From: Acephala macrosclerotiorum
Lineage: Eukaryota; Ascomycota; Leotiomycetes; Helotiales; Mollisiaceae
Reading direction: 5' to 3'
DNA: 64,000 bases
Assembly (NCBI GenBank): GCA_014904845.1
Contig: MU119468.1
Span: 1-64,000 of the forward strand
Shown piece after piece: positions 12,425 through 24,600 of this stretch. Each line of letters starts with the position of its first letter. Within the stretch, counting starts at the first letter, position 1. A program made the position numbers and the translations under genes. The notes under the pieces were generated by a model that did not search any database, had not been told where the DNA came from, and worked only from the letters and a program-made list of their open reading frames with translations.

Positions 12425-13949
12425 CTATACCATCTTGGCCTCGAGATTCTCCTTGTAGAACTTGAACTTCGCCACCTGATCCCCATTCGGATACCGCCAT
12501 TCGAACGCGGGATCCGCTGCCATGGGAACATTCACAACACTTCTTCGATGACTGAAAGTATCAATGCTGGCTTTCCCATGATATGAACCCATCCCGCTTG
12601 GTCCAGTTCCTCCAAATGGAAGATTCGGGACCCCAATTTGCATCATCATATCGTTGATCGCCATTCCGCCAGACGTGGTGTTTGATTGAATGTACTCCAT
12701 CTCTGCTGTGTCTTCTGTCATGATGTACAGACCGAGTGGCTTAGCTGAGATCTTAGGGATCAGCTCGCAAGCTGCAGATAGAGAGCTGACCGAGATGACC
12801 GGCAAGATCGGACCAAAGATCTCTTGAATCATCAACGGATCATCGAGTGTGACGTTCGAAACAACCGTAGGCTCCACGTAAAGAGTCTTCACATCAGACT
12901 TCCCTCCACAAGCAGCTTCCCTTTCGTTTCCGCAAGCAGACCTGTAACTCTCTCCCAATGCCTCTCATTAACGATCCTCCCCATCTTATGCTCCGCGGTC
13001 GGATCCCCCTCATAAAATTCTTGTACAATCGTCTTCATCGCCTCCAAAAACTCCTCGATAACCTCCTCCTCAACAAGTGCATAATCAGGCGCAACACAAG
13101 TCTGCCCCGCACAAGCAAACTTCCCCCAAGCAATCCTCTTCGCTGCTAACTTAATGTCCGCTTTCTTACTCACAATAACAGGACTCTTGCCTCCAAGTTC
13201 CAGCGTCACCGGCGTGAGGAATTCGGCTGCGGCTTTCATGACGATCTTGCCAACTGTCGCTCCGCCGGTGTAGCAGATATGATCGTATTGCATCTTTAAT
13301 AGTTCGGTTACGACGGGCTCGCCGCCGTTGATGACGCGATAGCAGGATTGATCTAGGTATTTGGGGACAAGAGAGGTTATGAGCATTGCGGTTGCGGGAG
13401 CGAGTTCGCTAGGCTTCATAATACCTGTGTTGCCAGAGGCGATGACACCTAGGAAGGGGGAGACTGTTAGGAAGAATGGGTAGTTCCATGCTCTGATACA
13501 TGGTCAGTTTCTGTTCGAGTGGATGGTTTGAAGGACGTACCCGATCACGAGACATGTTCCCTTTGGCTGTTTATAGATGGTCGGAGAAAGTCCGCGAAAG
13601 TGTTCTGGGACATATGGCTCCTCTGGCGCGAGCCATTCGTCGAGCTTCTCGAGCATGAAGACTATTTCATTTTTGAAGAGGGAGAGCTCGAGGCCTGTGG
13701 CTTCGACGAGAGGCTTTCCTAAATCTTGGAGTAGAGCGGCTCGAAGTGCTTCCTCATTTTCCTAGAAGAGGTCAGTCGTACGCTTAGGTGAGTATTATGA
13801 GAAGTTCTCACGTCTACTAAAGCCCAGAAGCGTTTTAATTGTGCCTTTCTGAAGTCGATGCCGAATGTCTTGCGAGATTGAAAGGTGGACTTCAAAATGG
13901 CGAGCTGTCCGGGCAACGAATCCACAGGAGTGGCAACGAAGCTGTTCAT
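12425..13949 (-). pseudogene. aldehyde dehydrogenase with a single-base frameshift
   Basis: Three minus-strand exons: 13812-13949, 13541-13761 and 12425-13492, with 50- and 48-nt introns (GTGAGA...TCTAG, GTACGT...TCAG). The product would have about 475 residues, the size of class-3-like ALDHs. Visible motifs are LVIGAWNYP, MKPSELAPA, YTGGATVGK, the catalytic-base segment TLELGGKSP and the nucleophile region GQTC, then EIFGPILPV and a C-terminal PFGGTGPSGMG. These enzymes oxidise aldehydes to acids with NAD(P)+. At the CCC run at 12902-12904 the frame breaks between VEG and KSDVKTLYVEP; one missing base explains it, and total exon length is one short of a multiple of three. It could be a recent loss or a homopolymer sequencing error. 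All catalytic residues are present. Confidence 0.85.
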
Positions 13950-14446
13950 TTTGAAGAATAATATCGGTGATGAATCGCTGTGAGCTTCGAGTTATTTGCA
14001 TCAATTTCAAGCAGGTACGAGTTCAAATGTCACCGGCACCGTGGTGAGGATATCTTGCCGGATCCGTGACCCATTATTGCTGCCAGTCAGGACCAATACG
14101 ATCAATGAGACATCGCATTGTGGATTCGATAAGATTGTTGTCGCCGTGGTCATAGCATCCTAGCTTCATGAGCGGAGAAATGTGAGCAGAAGTGGGAGTT
14201 ATGCGGTGTTCTTGCATCCCACTTTCAGGGGGCTCGGCTAAACTCTGGGAAAACCCTTACAAGTCTAGACCATCTGCATGATTAGATCTGGCCTATCTAA
14301 ACATCATCGATATCAAGGCCATCAAAAGATTCAAAACGGAATTATGCAGTTCTATATGTAAAACTAAGGGCAACGTTGATCCCTTTTGATCGTTCTTGGT
14401 GAAGGTGTAAATTGGTTTGAAGCTCTGAAGATAGCTGTCCCCCATC
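13950..14446. promoter_or_regulatory. intergenic region between divergent ALDH and GMC genes
   Basis: About 500 bp of ordinary-composition DNA between two divergently transcribed oxidoreductase genes, presumably carrying both promoters. No clear TATA box, palindromic operator or RNA gene was recognised. Confidence 0.35.
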
Positions 14447-16513
14447 ATGGCTGCCTCAACCCCGCAGAAGGTGCAGACTATCACAGATCTCGATAAGCAA
14501 ACATTTGACTTCATCATTGTTGGAGGTAAAGCCTCGAATTATGCTCAGAACGAAAGACCAAAATTAACAAGAAGCAACAGGAGGAACTTCAGGATGTCTG
14601 ATAGCAGCAAGACTCGCCACGGCCATGCCGCAGCTAAGAATTCTTATCGTCGAGGCTGGTGGTGAAGTCGACGAGAAAGACCTCGTTCCTGGGTACTGCA
14701 AACCTCGATTCGGTAGTTCAGATGGGAACTGGATGTATGAGACTTTGCCACAGAAGGAGCTCAACGGGAGGAGGTTACCATACCCGCGAGGGCGGGGTAT
14801 GGGCGGCTGCTCGCAAGTAGAAATTCGATAACATTTACTGATTTTTGGCATTTTTTGTGTCTCTTTGAGTTGTTTCTGACATTTCAACAGCGGAAACAAC
14901 TTCATGGCGTGGGTGAGAGGTCCCTCGGTTGACTACGACGACTGGGCAGAAGCAGTAGGAGATTCATGGTGGAAGTGGGACAATGTTCTTCCGTACATGA
15001 AAAAGGTACTATTGACAATCAAAATCATCCGAATGCCCGTTGACTTGTTCTTAGCTCGAGGACTTTCGACCTGCAATACCGAAAGGGAAATCCAACTTTG
15101 CGAACCCTACCCCAGGCTTTCATTCTACTGGAGGGTAAGCGGCGAAGATTCCTGCAAGCATTATACTGACAGATATCAAGACTCTTTGCTGTGGGCTACG
15201 GCGCGGAGTGGCAGCCTCTGATCGAGTATTGCATGCAAGCAAGTCAAGAAGCTGGTCACTCAGTCAACCTCGACAATAATGATGGGGATCCAATTGGATT
15301 GTCTATAGCACAGTTCAACGTCGACAATGGAGCGAGAGTGACTAGTGCCAGTGTATTCCTCAACACCGAAGGTCGGTCAAAGCTCAAGAACTTGACCGTG
15401 GTGACGCAGACTATTGCCAGCAAGATCATCTTTGATGGTAAGCAAGCGGTCGGTGTTCGGCTCTTACCAACAACCGGAGCCGGAGAAGAGGGCGCTGTCA
15501 ATGTTTATGTTTCAAAGGAAGTGATTTTGACAGCTGGCTGCTTTCAATCACCCCAACTTCTACTGCTTTCAGGAGTCGGGCCCGCATCTCACTTAAAGGA
15601 TCTCGACATACCAGTCATCCTTGATGCTCCCGCAGTTGGGCAAAACATCCAAGACCACTCAGCTTTTGCCTGCGAGTTCATCATTAAACATACGATACCA
15701 GGCCACAACCAACTCCTCAATGATCCAAAAGCATTAGAAGTAGCCGCCCAGCAGTACACTACCAACAAAACAGGACCCCTCGCAATGTTTGGTGCAAGTG
15801 CCGCCATCATCTTCCCGAAACTACCGAAACTTCTCTCCTCCTTGGAATTTGCCTCCTTGCCTCCCGCAGAACAAGACTTCATGAAAGCAGACTTACGGCC
15901 GAGTACCGAAATCTGGATGCATTCAGGCCCACTATTCTACACTGGTCCATGTCCTCCAAGCGCCTCTGTTCTCGTCCTCGAAGGGCTTTGCCAAAACAAT
16001 CTTTCTCGAGGGTCACTCCATATCAAAAGCTCCGACCCGCGAGAGCTGCCCGCCATTGACCCTGGATATCTCACTCATCCATATGACATTCGCATTGCAA
16101 TTGAGACGCTGAGAGAAATCATCAAGCTCTCTCAAACCCCGACATTCTCGTCCATCATCGAATCACCACTCCTTGCGCCACGAGCAAAGGATGATCCAAA
16201 TAGCCTACCAGTCATCGCGGGGGATGACGATGAAATCCTTGAGGCTTTTATCAGAGAGACGCTCACGCAAGGCTTTCACTCGATGAGTACTTGCATGATG
16301 GGTCGAACGGATGAAATAAATAAGGTGGTGGGCACGGACTTCAAAGTTGGTAGGCTGCAAGGTCTGAGGGTTGCTGATATGAGTGTTTGTCCCATTCTGA
16401 CGTCCAATCACACGCAGATTAATGCGTACCTTATTGGCGAGAGATGTGCTGAGTTGGTTTTGCAAGAATATGGGGTAGAGAACCTGAAAGCCTGTCAGAG
16501 AGCACATTTGTAG
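14447..16513 (+). CDS. GMC family FAD oxidoreductase (choline dehydrogenase-like)
   Basis: Five exons are in phase: 14447-14525, 14581-14812, 14891-15006, 15056-15134 and 15181-16513, giving 612 residues. Introns 1, 3 and 4 are GT-AG (55, 49 and 46 nt); intron 2 is GC-AG. The FAD-binding motif G26-G-G28-T-S-G31 is completed by the first splice and ends in an acidic residue (LIVEAGGE). The second splice gives GMGGCSGNNFMAWVRG, the GMC signature 1 region, and the fourth gives STGGLFAVGYGAEW. Signature 2 is seen as GCFQSPQLLLLSGVGP. The C-terminal active-site region has GFHSMSTCMMG and SNHTQINAYLIGERCAE, with the expected His residues. The enzyme would oxidise an alcohol or sugar with FAD; the substrate is unknown. 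No signal peptide is evident. It is the best preserved gene of the putative oxidative cluster. Confidence 0.9.
14813..14890 (+). other. GC-AG intron inside the GMC oxidoreductase
   Basis: The donor reads GCAAGT and the acceptor CAACAG (78 nt). A GT donor three bases downstream (GTAGAA at 14816) would put the next exon out of frame, whereas the GC donor gives a serine codon across the junction and a continuous GMC motif. GC-AG introns are a known minor class. Confidence 0.75.
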
Positions 16514-17135
16514 ATACAAATATCTCAGAACGATTTGTACCATGCCATGCTCATTCCCCCGAAGTCACGAAGCGAAGCCCTTAAACTTGGCAAGTCTCGC
16601 TAAGAGTTTAAGGGGCTCGATGCATGGACTTTACTTTTCAAGCCTATCTATAAACAATGACACAAATCAAAGAACAAGAAAACCACTAAGTCACCATTAT
16701 TAAAATCAAAAACTTTCGAAAGAAGTAAATTCCTCATTGATTCTTCTTAAAAAAAAAAAATCATTATTGTTGACGTGGGGCCCGAAAGTGCAGGTTAATT
16801 CAGGCTTCAGAAGGATCACGTTCAAAATTCGACCGCCCATCTTCAGCTACTGTGAATTTCTCCAAACATTGCAAAGAATGGATGATGGGAGATTTCAATG
16901 TTCTGACATGGGTGTTAGCGCTTGATCTCGTAACCCTCATAGCAAGAGGAAACCTGATTCACGCATAAAACTATTCTTGTGGGGTATTCAACATTGTCTT
17001 GACTTATTCTCTGATGTGGGAACAATCACCCCCCATCTCTTAGTGTGTAAAGTATGCTATGTTTGATATTTTTTATCTAGCTCAGCATAGCTTGAAGTAT
17101 GTCTCGGTTTCTCTCAATACAAGCTTTTGTCAAAC
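16514..17135. other. intergenic region with a 3' hairpin
   Basis: No gene is seen. A near-perfect inverted repeat (arms about 16576-16587 and 16603-16617, AGCCCTTAAACT against AGAGTTTAAGGGGCT, with one unpaired base) lies about 60 bp after the GMC stop codon. It may be a 3' UTR hairpin or a small element remnant. The rest is unremarkable, including a short A-run near 16750. Confidence 0.5.
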
Positions 17136-17957
17136 ATGGCTGATCATAAAGCACACAGACGAATACACGAAGAGACTCTCGCTCAAGCCGATCGAGTCTT
17201 GTTCATGGAGAGAAGGCATAATTCAATATGGCTTGCAGAGAAAGCAGTTTCATTCTCTAAACGGAGAGGAGATCAACTCATAAATCGACAGAATGCAGCT
17301 CTTCTGAAGTACAGAACGGACACTATCTTCGTTCTAGGTAAGATCAATGCTCATTATACAGATGAAAAAGTCCTCGGAGCATACGCAACCATCTTCGACG
17401 ACCTTTTCTTCTTCGGGAGTCTGTTCCCACGATGTCGAATCTTTCTGGTCAAGGGAAAGAGGGAAGAGACACCGAATCTCAGAGGGCATACTACCCATCA
17501 GGAAATTAATAAGCTAAAAAGAAAAGCTCCATTCTTTGAGAAACACTTAGAGACTGAAATTACGATCATCAAATTACCAGAAAGGGATCGACCAGCACGA
17601 CTCAGAAACTACCTCGGAACTTTGTTGCATGAGATGATACATGCCTTCTTGGAAATTTGGGGTTGTTGCATCGAGGGATGCTACGACCTTTGGCAACAAC
17701 AAGGAGTGAGAGGTCATGGTTACGCTTGGCAGGATGCTGCTTCTGCACTGGAGTTCGCGGTACAAGACAGAGAATTACTTGGTTTGAAACTAGATTTGGG
17801 AAGGTTGAAGCCTCTGGCAGTCGATGTTGTTTACGAAAGACAGCCAGTTCCATCAAGCGAGGAGCTGACAATGTGGGGTATGAGATATGCCGATGTGATT
17901 AGAATGTGTGATGAGGTTAAAAAGCAACAGCTTGAGAGCAAGGGCTGCAACAAGTAG
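17136..17957 (+). CDS. SprT-like zinc metalloprotease domain protein
   Basis: Single-exon gene of 273 residues starting at the ATG at 17136 (MADHK). The zinc motif HEMIH is at residues 165-169, followed by a probable third ligand in GHGYAW (His194), the arrangement of SprT-like/Spartan-type proteases. A short helix ending in WQDAASALEFAV follows. The N-terminal half is basic and probably helical. Family members such as Spartan and Wss1 cleave DNA-protein crosslinks. Fungal genomes also have many short SprT-like paralogues of unknown role, and no SHP, PIP or UBZ motif is seen here, so only the domain is assigned. Coding density and composition look normal and no lesions are seen. Confidence 0.8.
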   Translation: MADHKAHRRIHEETLAQADRVLFMERRHNSIWLAEKAVSFSKRRGDQLINRQNAALLKYRTDTIFVLGKINAHYTDEKVLGAYATIFDDLFFFGSLFPRCRIFLVKGKREETPNLRGHTTHQEINKLKRKAPFFEKHLETEITIIKLPERDRPARLRNYLGTLLHEMIHAFLEIWGCCIEGCYDLWQQQGVRGHGYAWQDAASALEFAVQDRELLGLKLDLGRLKPLAVDVVYERQPVPSSEELTMWGMRYADVIRMCDEVKKQQLESKGCNK

Positions 17958-19379
17958 CTAGAGTTGACTCAGTGATAGAATGCCTCATGATGTTTTGAGG
18001 CGTGGAAAGCAAAGAGAAATCCGAGTCCTACTCTTTATGAATCATTAGTCCTCGTTCACTCTAGCTCCTCATTCGAGTCAGCCAATAATATACAGGGCAA
18101 AGAAAGCAGTGCAAGAGACCGAGAAATGCACTTGTGCCTTGGTATTACGCCTTGATTGCCTTTCCTCACAACCATCATACGTCATAGTAGACTTGAAAGC
18201 GGATGCGACTGCGAAAGCGAAGCCTATTCCGCCTCCTATCTCTCTGGAGTATTTTCGACCAGGCTTTCCCAAGCCAGGTTGCTACAGCCTGTCAGATATC
18301 TTAGGTGATTTGATAGCCCATCTGCCCTAAAGCGGCTCCGCAAGCTGATGCTTAAAGTACGGCCTCCAGAAAGCGCATAGGGAAGGATTATTACCACCGA
18401 AACCTGCTTGGCAAGAACGGCCTCTTTGCTGGTGGAATGCACTCCGGCAGGATCTGAGCAGGAAAAAAAAATCATGTTCCCTCTCCGTCTTGGTACCTCT
18501 ACATATTTATTTATCCGAATGATAAGACCGTCTGGGGTAAATGGCATAACGCTGGCGTAGATGTGTTGATGGCAATGCGTCTGACTCATGCCTACTTTTG
18601 TAGGATGGGGGGATCTCCTCTTCCCCACACGCTAGACTCATATTTTACCCAAGCATGTCCCAGCGAAAGCAGAGAAAGGTCGGGTGGACCATGGGTCCAT
18701 GTGACGCAGCCTAATAGCACTACGATACGAGATGGCTTGGAGAAACGTCTCGCAGCAGAATGAATGAATTGTTAGCGGATATAGAGCGTCGAACTTGGTA
18801 GGAAATGGATTTTAAGGACTATAGTGTTGAATATCTCGATGTCGAACGCTTGGCTGAGGAGCACTGGGATATTGCGAGCTCGGATGGTGATGTCAGAGAC
18901 GTGGAAATAGACCAGATAGATATTGAGGACGTCTATCTAGAGGACATGGGACTTTAGTATCACGGAAATATGGATGAATGGAAAAGGGGCAATAAGAAAA
19001 AGCTAAAGCATCAAGGAATCTACAGAGGGCGGACTGTAGTCCTTTATTGTTTGACTTCAAGTTCCCAATATCTAGACTGGCTCGGAACTTCGTCGAGCGT
19101 CTAAAGAATGGGGAACATGCGGAACCTCGTGTCAAAAGTTGGATGGGGTGTCCGGGTTGTTTCGAAGGGGAGGAAACTGGGTTGATTCATGCCCAGCCTC
19201 ATGCCACGGAGTAGTTGATTTTCCGAGGTAAAGGGAAGTTAATGAAGTCCGTTCAAAGAAGTTTCTTCTGGGCCTGAACCCTTGATGTTTCCGTTCTTCA
19301 ATTTAGGGTGTTGAGTCCCCTTTTGTTTGGCCTTTTTCTCCTTTTTGGCAAGTGGCGGATATGCTTTTAAAGCTATCTC
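17958..19379. other. region without a recognisable gene
   Basis: About 1.4 kb of normal composition containing only short ORFs on both strands, none recognised. It may hold decayed coding DNA. Confidence 0.4.
18805..18957 (+). CDS. very small acidic ORF, 50 residues (uncertain)
   Basis: An ATG-started ORF encoding a strongly acidic peptide rich in Asp and Glu (for example DVEIDQIDIEDVYLED). No family is recognised, and a chance ORF or the exon of a decayed gene is as likely as a real gene. It has no neighbours on the same strand within 800 bp. Confidence 0.15.
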   Translation: MDFKDYSVEYLDVERLAEEHWDIASSDGDVRDVEIDQIDIEDVYLEDMGL

Positions 19380-20744
19380 CTACCATCCCAGCGAGGCATG
19401 GTAAGCCTCCTGAATAGGTGCAAACAGCATGTTAAGAGCAGCTGCCACTGCCGACTTCAAGATTTGGGGCGTGACTAACGAACAAGAATCAGGATAAACC
19501 TTCGTGAGGAGAGTAGCGAGCGAACTTACGAATATCGTTCTTGTAGTCCTCGTGCACTTTCTCAATGCTTGTGTAAATCAAAGGCTCCAAAACATACCTA
19601 TCACGGTCGACACAAAACCCCCGACGGCCACTCAAGGCCGCGGCTGGAAGCAAGACAAACTCGGTGAGGGCAAGAACACCGTTGTCTTCGATAACTGTGG
19701 GAGCCGCGGTTGCTTTTCTGATCTTTCGATTGACAACTTATGGAGGGTCGAGAAGATCTATCTTGCTGTCTAGGCTAAATCAGTGCACGTGTAAGGTGAT
19801 CATTGCGAAGAGAGTTTACCTGGATCACTGGAGCTCATTTTGCCACCATTCACGCCTGGCACCATGCCATTCTCGAGATGCGCTCGCTATGCAAGATTCA
19901 GCTCTAAAGGAGGCTCAAAATCGGGATTGAGCGATATGGTAACATGTCTATATCCTAACTTCGGCAACTATTCTTTCGCAGCAATGAACAGCTTCTGCTG
20001 ATTAAGTCCTATTTAAATGAGATACTAATCTAGAAGTTATGGATTGTAGTAGAGCTTACCACCAAACTGCGCGTCGACGTCCAAGTACTGTTCATCGAAT
20101 ACTTGGAGAACAGGGTTACAAGATAAAGAAGACCACTCAAAGGCGCGCTGTCCGATTGCTTGACTATTTCGGCTCCATCTCTCTTGGCTTCGTCTTCGGA
20201 GATGCAAGAGTTAAGCTTATATACATCCATCACATATCGAGCTGTCTTTTGGCACGAGCTTCCCTGAACGATGGTCAAGTTGTTGAGCTGTGTTGAAACA
20301 CCTACAGCTCTGAGGAGCGCGGAGATGGTCAACCGATAGTACTCAACCCGATGCTCCACGAGCTCCACTGGTGCTTTGAGATTGTCAAGAAAACCATGGA
20401 TGTCTGCAAGAAGAACGACGACATCACATCCAGTGGTCAAGAATCGAGCAATCTTGATTGCCGCTACCCTAGGGATTGCGTTAGCCGCCAGCAACGAAGA
20501 CAATGAACAACCGCTCACAGATATGCGCAGTGCGGCTTGCCCGTCGCTGCAGTCCCCTAAGAAAGAAATTATTAGCGCATTTCAGATTAGGTAGGAAGGC
20601 ATTGGCGGCCATTTGTGGGAGTATGAATTCACCCAGTAGATCCTTGGGATTGCAGCCCTCAGCCAAAGGTTGCTCGATCAACTCTGGATTGAGCAACTCA
20701 ACGAGATTTTCGTTGATAAGTGCAAGTCTCTCTTACAGTTCCAT
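19380..20744 (-). pseudogene. tyrosyl-tRNA synthetase pseudogene
   Basis: Read on the minus strand, the sequence follows cytosolic tyrosyl-tRNA synthetase from end to end. It has an N-terminal LINENLVELLNPELIEQ, the class I HIGH-type region GTAATGKPHCAYL (about 20520-20560) after an intact intron (GTGAAT...TCTTAG), then LLADIHGFLDNLKAPVELVEHR, DAQFGG, the KMSKS-type loop GGKMSSSDP (19820-19848), NGVLALTEFVLLPAAAL, and a C-terminal AVAAALNMLFAPIQEAY. It is broken many times: TAA at codon 4 (20733-20735), a stop/frameshift just after the HIGH region, a frameshift near 20125, TAG at 19968-19970 and TAG at 19887-19889. Several stops fit CAA/CAG to TAA/TAG or TGG to TAG, the CpA-to-TpA type. Introns are retained, so it arose by DNA duplication, not retroposition. 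It adjoins the AT-rich block. Confidence 0.88.
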
Positions 20745-21429
20745 TTTAAGCTAGTGAGCAGCAGTGCAGTAATCTGTATATTTCCGTTATATATCGAAGT
20801 TGATACTGCTTCGTGTGATTGAGTCAAAAGGTCTCTTAAAAAATACTTATTGCATGGTTACAGCGGTGCAATTAACTAGTGCGAAACTTGAAAATTTGAC
20901 GAGAACATCAAAAAAAGTAAACATTCAAACTCTGCTATTGCCTCCACCTCCTATATTACTAATAACACTCTTCATTATTTATCTCTTTAAAAATACTTTA
21001 TTTAATCGTCAAATTTTTATTTAAATTATATATTTTAAAATTATAAAAAATAAAAATAACGAAATTTAATTTTTAATTTTATTAAAATTTTTACGCGAAA
21101 TTTTTTTTTAAAATCGTTTAATAAATATATTATACTTTATTTATTAATTATATTTTTAATATTTTTAAAAAATAAATAAAATAAATAAAAATATATTTTT
21201 TTATAAAATTATTAATTTTTCTTTTATATTAAAATAATAATAAAAATTTTTTTTTTTTTTAAATTTTATAATTTTTATATTTTTTTAATATTCTTATTAA
21301 TTAATTATATTATAATAGCGTATATGTACGTATTATATTTAAAAGCGTTATATTAAATTTATATCGTCGTTTTTTCAAATTTTTTTAAACGTTATTTAAA
21401 TATAATTTATTTTTTATTTTTAAAATAAT

Positions 21430-21640
21430 ATTAATTATATATTTTTTAATATATAAAAGTTTTTATTTATTATAAAATAATAAAAATTTATTTTTTTATT
21501 TTAATTAATTAATTAATTAATTTACGAATTATAAATTATTTTAAATAAATTCAATTTATTAATTAAAATAAATTTTTTTATTTTTTATTTTATTGTTTTT
21601 TTATATTAATAAAATAATATTAAAAAATAAATTACGAAAT
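21430..21640 (+). repeat. probable left terminal direct repeat of copy B
   Basis: Shares an ordered run of motifs with 27410-27620 and with about 56780-57000, and with 41850-42100 on the opposite strand. All are strongly RIP-altered, so the true edges cannot be fixed by eye. Confidence 0.5.
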
Positions 21641-24600
21641 TATAAAATTGTAAAAAAACGTTAATTTATAAAAATTATATATTAATTTGTTTAAAATAAT
21701 TAATATTAAAATAAATAAAAAAAAAAAAAAACTTATAATAATTATTTATAATAATTAATTTTATTTTTATTAAAAATTTTAATATAAAAATAAAAAAATT
21801 AATATAAAAAAAAATAATATTAAAAATTTTTTTTTTTATTATTTTATATTTTAATATTAATTTTTTTAAAATTTATAATTCGCGAATCGTTTATAATCGT
21901 TTTTAAATTAAAATAATAAAATTAAAATAAACTTTGAATTTTAAAAAATAATATAAAAAAAATTAAAATAAAAAACTTTAATCGAAAAAAATTAATTAAA
22001 AAAATATTTATTTAAAAAATGTATTTTATTAAAACGAATAAACGAATAAAAATTGAAATAAAAATTAAATAAATTTTTTTTTTATAAAAAACCAATATAT
22101 ATATAAATTAATTTTTAAAACGAATTTTATTTAAAAATAATAATTCAAAAATTTATATTTTTAAATTATTAAATTAAATTTTAATTTAAAAATTAAAATT
22201 AATAAATTATTTATATTAAAATTTTTTTTTTAATTATATTATCGATTTTTTTTTTAAAAAAGTTTTTATAAATAATAAAAATATAAAACTTTAAAAAAAA
22301 TATATTTATATTAAAATTATAAATATTTTTTTTTAAAACTTTTAAAGTATTTTAATTTAAAAAAATAATATTACGATTTTTTTAAAACAATATAATAATA
22401 TATATAAAAATTATTAAATTATTTTAAAGATTAAAAAAATGTAATTTTTATAATATATTAATTCGATTTATAAAAAGTAAATTCAATTTTTATTAAAATT
22501 TAATATTAAAAATTATTTAAAAAAAAAAAAATTATTATACGTTAAAAAAAAAATTTTATAAATGCGATTAAAATTATTATTAAATAAATATAAAATTTTT
22601 ATATAAAATTATTAATTAATTTATAAAAAAAAATTTAATAATAAAAATATATATAAATTAATTTAATCAAATAAATAATATTAAAAACGCGAATTTATAA
22701 AAAAACGAAATTTTAAAAAAATTAATTATAAATTAATAAAAATATTTATTTATAATTATAATAAAATATATAAAAAAGTAATTATTATATATAAATATAT
22801 ATAAAAAAAAAATAATAGAATAAAATTAACGATTTAAAATATTTAAAAATTTAATAAAAATATTTAAATATTATAATATAAAAAATAATTTTAAATATAA
22901 TTAATAATTTATTATTTTTTATTTTATTCGAATTATTTATAAAAAATATTTAATAAAAAATTATATTAAATTTCAATTTTAATTTTATATATTATTGAAA
23001 TTTAAAAAATTTAAAAAATATTTATATTAAAATTTTTAATTTAAATAAACGATTTCGTTAAAAAATTAAAAAAGTTTTTTTTTATATTATTTAACGATTT
23101 AAAAATCGTTTTAAACGTTAATATTATAAAAATAATTTAAAAATTAAATAATATTATAATTTTTATAAATTAAAATTAAAATTAATTTGTTTTTTTATAA
23201 AAATATAAAACTTTATATAATTTAACGTTAATTAAATTTTTATAAAATATATTATTAATCGTTTAAAAAAATATAATAAAAATTAATATTATATATAACG
23301 ATTAATAAAATAAACGATATTATTTCGAATATTTTAAACGAATAAAAAATAAAAAAAACGATTTTTTTATTAATTATTTTTTCGTAAATTATTATTTATT
23401 TTAAATTAATTAATTAATTATAAATATTATTATTAAAAAAATAATTAATAATATTATAATTTTTAAAATAATAATTAATTTTTACGATTATTTATATTTA
23501 AAATAATTAATAATAATATAATTAAATTATAAAATAAATAATAAAAAAAAAATTTAATTACGATTTTAATAAACGTTTTAAAAATATATAAAAAATTTAT
23601 TATTATATATTTTTAATAATAATAAATATAATAATAATAAATCGAAAAATAAAATTTAAAACTTATAAAAAAACTTTAAATAAAAATCGAAAATAAAAAG
23701 AAAATAATTAAAAATTAAATTATAACGAGAAATTTTATAAAACGTTTAAAACGAAAAACGAAAAAAAAAAAAAAATATAAATTAATCGAAAAATAAAAAT
23801 TTAAAATAATTATTAAATATTAGAAATAATAATTTTATTAATAAAATTTTATTATAAATTTGTTTTAAAAATATAATATTATTTTTAAAAATTAAAAAAA
23901 TAAAATAAAAAAAATTATTACTATTTTAAAAATATTAAATTTTATTATAATAATTATTAATTAATAATAAAAAATAATAATTATTATTTGATTTTAATAA
24001 ATATTAAAATTATTATAATAAGAAAAATATTTAAAATTAATTTTATAAAAATCGATTTTTTATTATTAATTAAAAAAAAAATTTATTATTATTTTTAAAT
24101 TATATTTTAATTTATTTAAATTAATTAATTTAAATAAAAATATTAAATATCAAAATAAAATATTATATTATTTTTACGTACATAATTTGAAATTTTAATA
24201 ATATTATTATAAATATTAAAATTTTTTAATTTTTTATTATTATTAAATAAAATTTTAAATTTATTAAAATAATAATTATAAAAATTAAAATTAAATACGA
24301 AATTAAATATAATTTTTTTTTTTTGAAATAATTATTTATTATTATAATAAAAACATAAATTAAATATAAAATTAACAATTTATAAAATAATATAAAAAAA
24401 ATTTTTTTTTATAATAATATTATTATTTTTAAATATAAAATATTAATTATTTTATTTAATTAAAAAAAAAAATTTAAAGAATTTTCGAATATAAAAATAA
24501 AAATAAAAATTAAATAAAAAAATTATTTTATTATTAAATATTTTTACGTTTTTTTAATAAATTTTATAAATAATAATATTATTTTAAAAATAATTAATTG

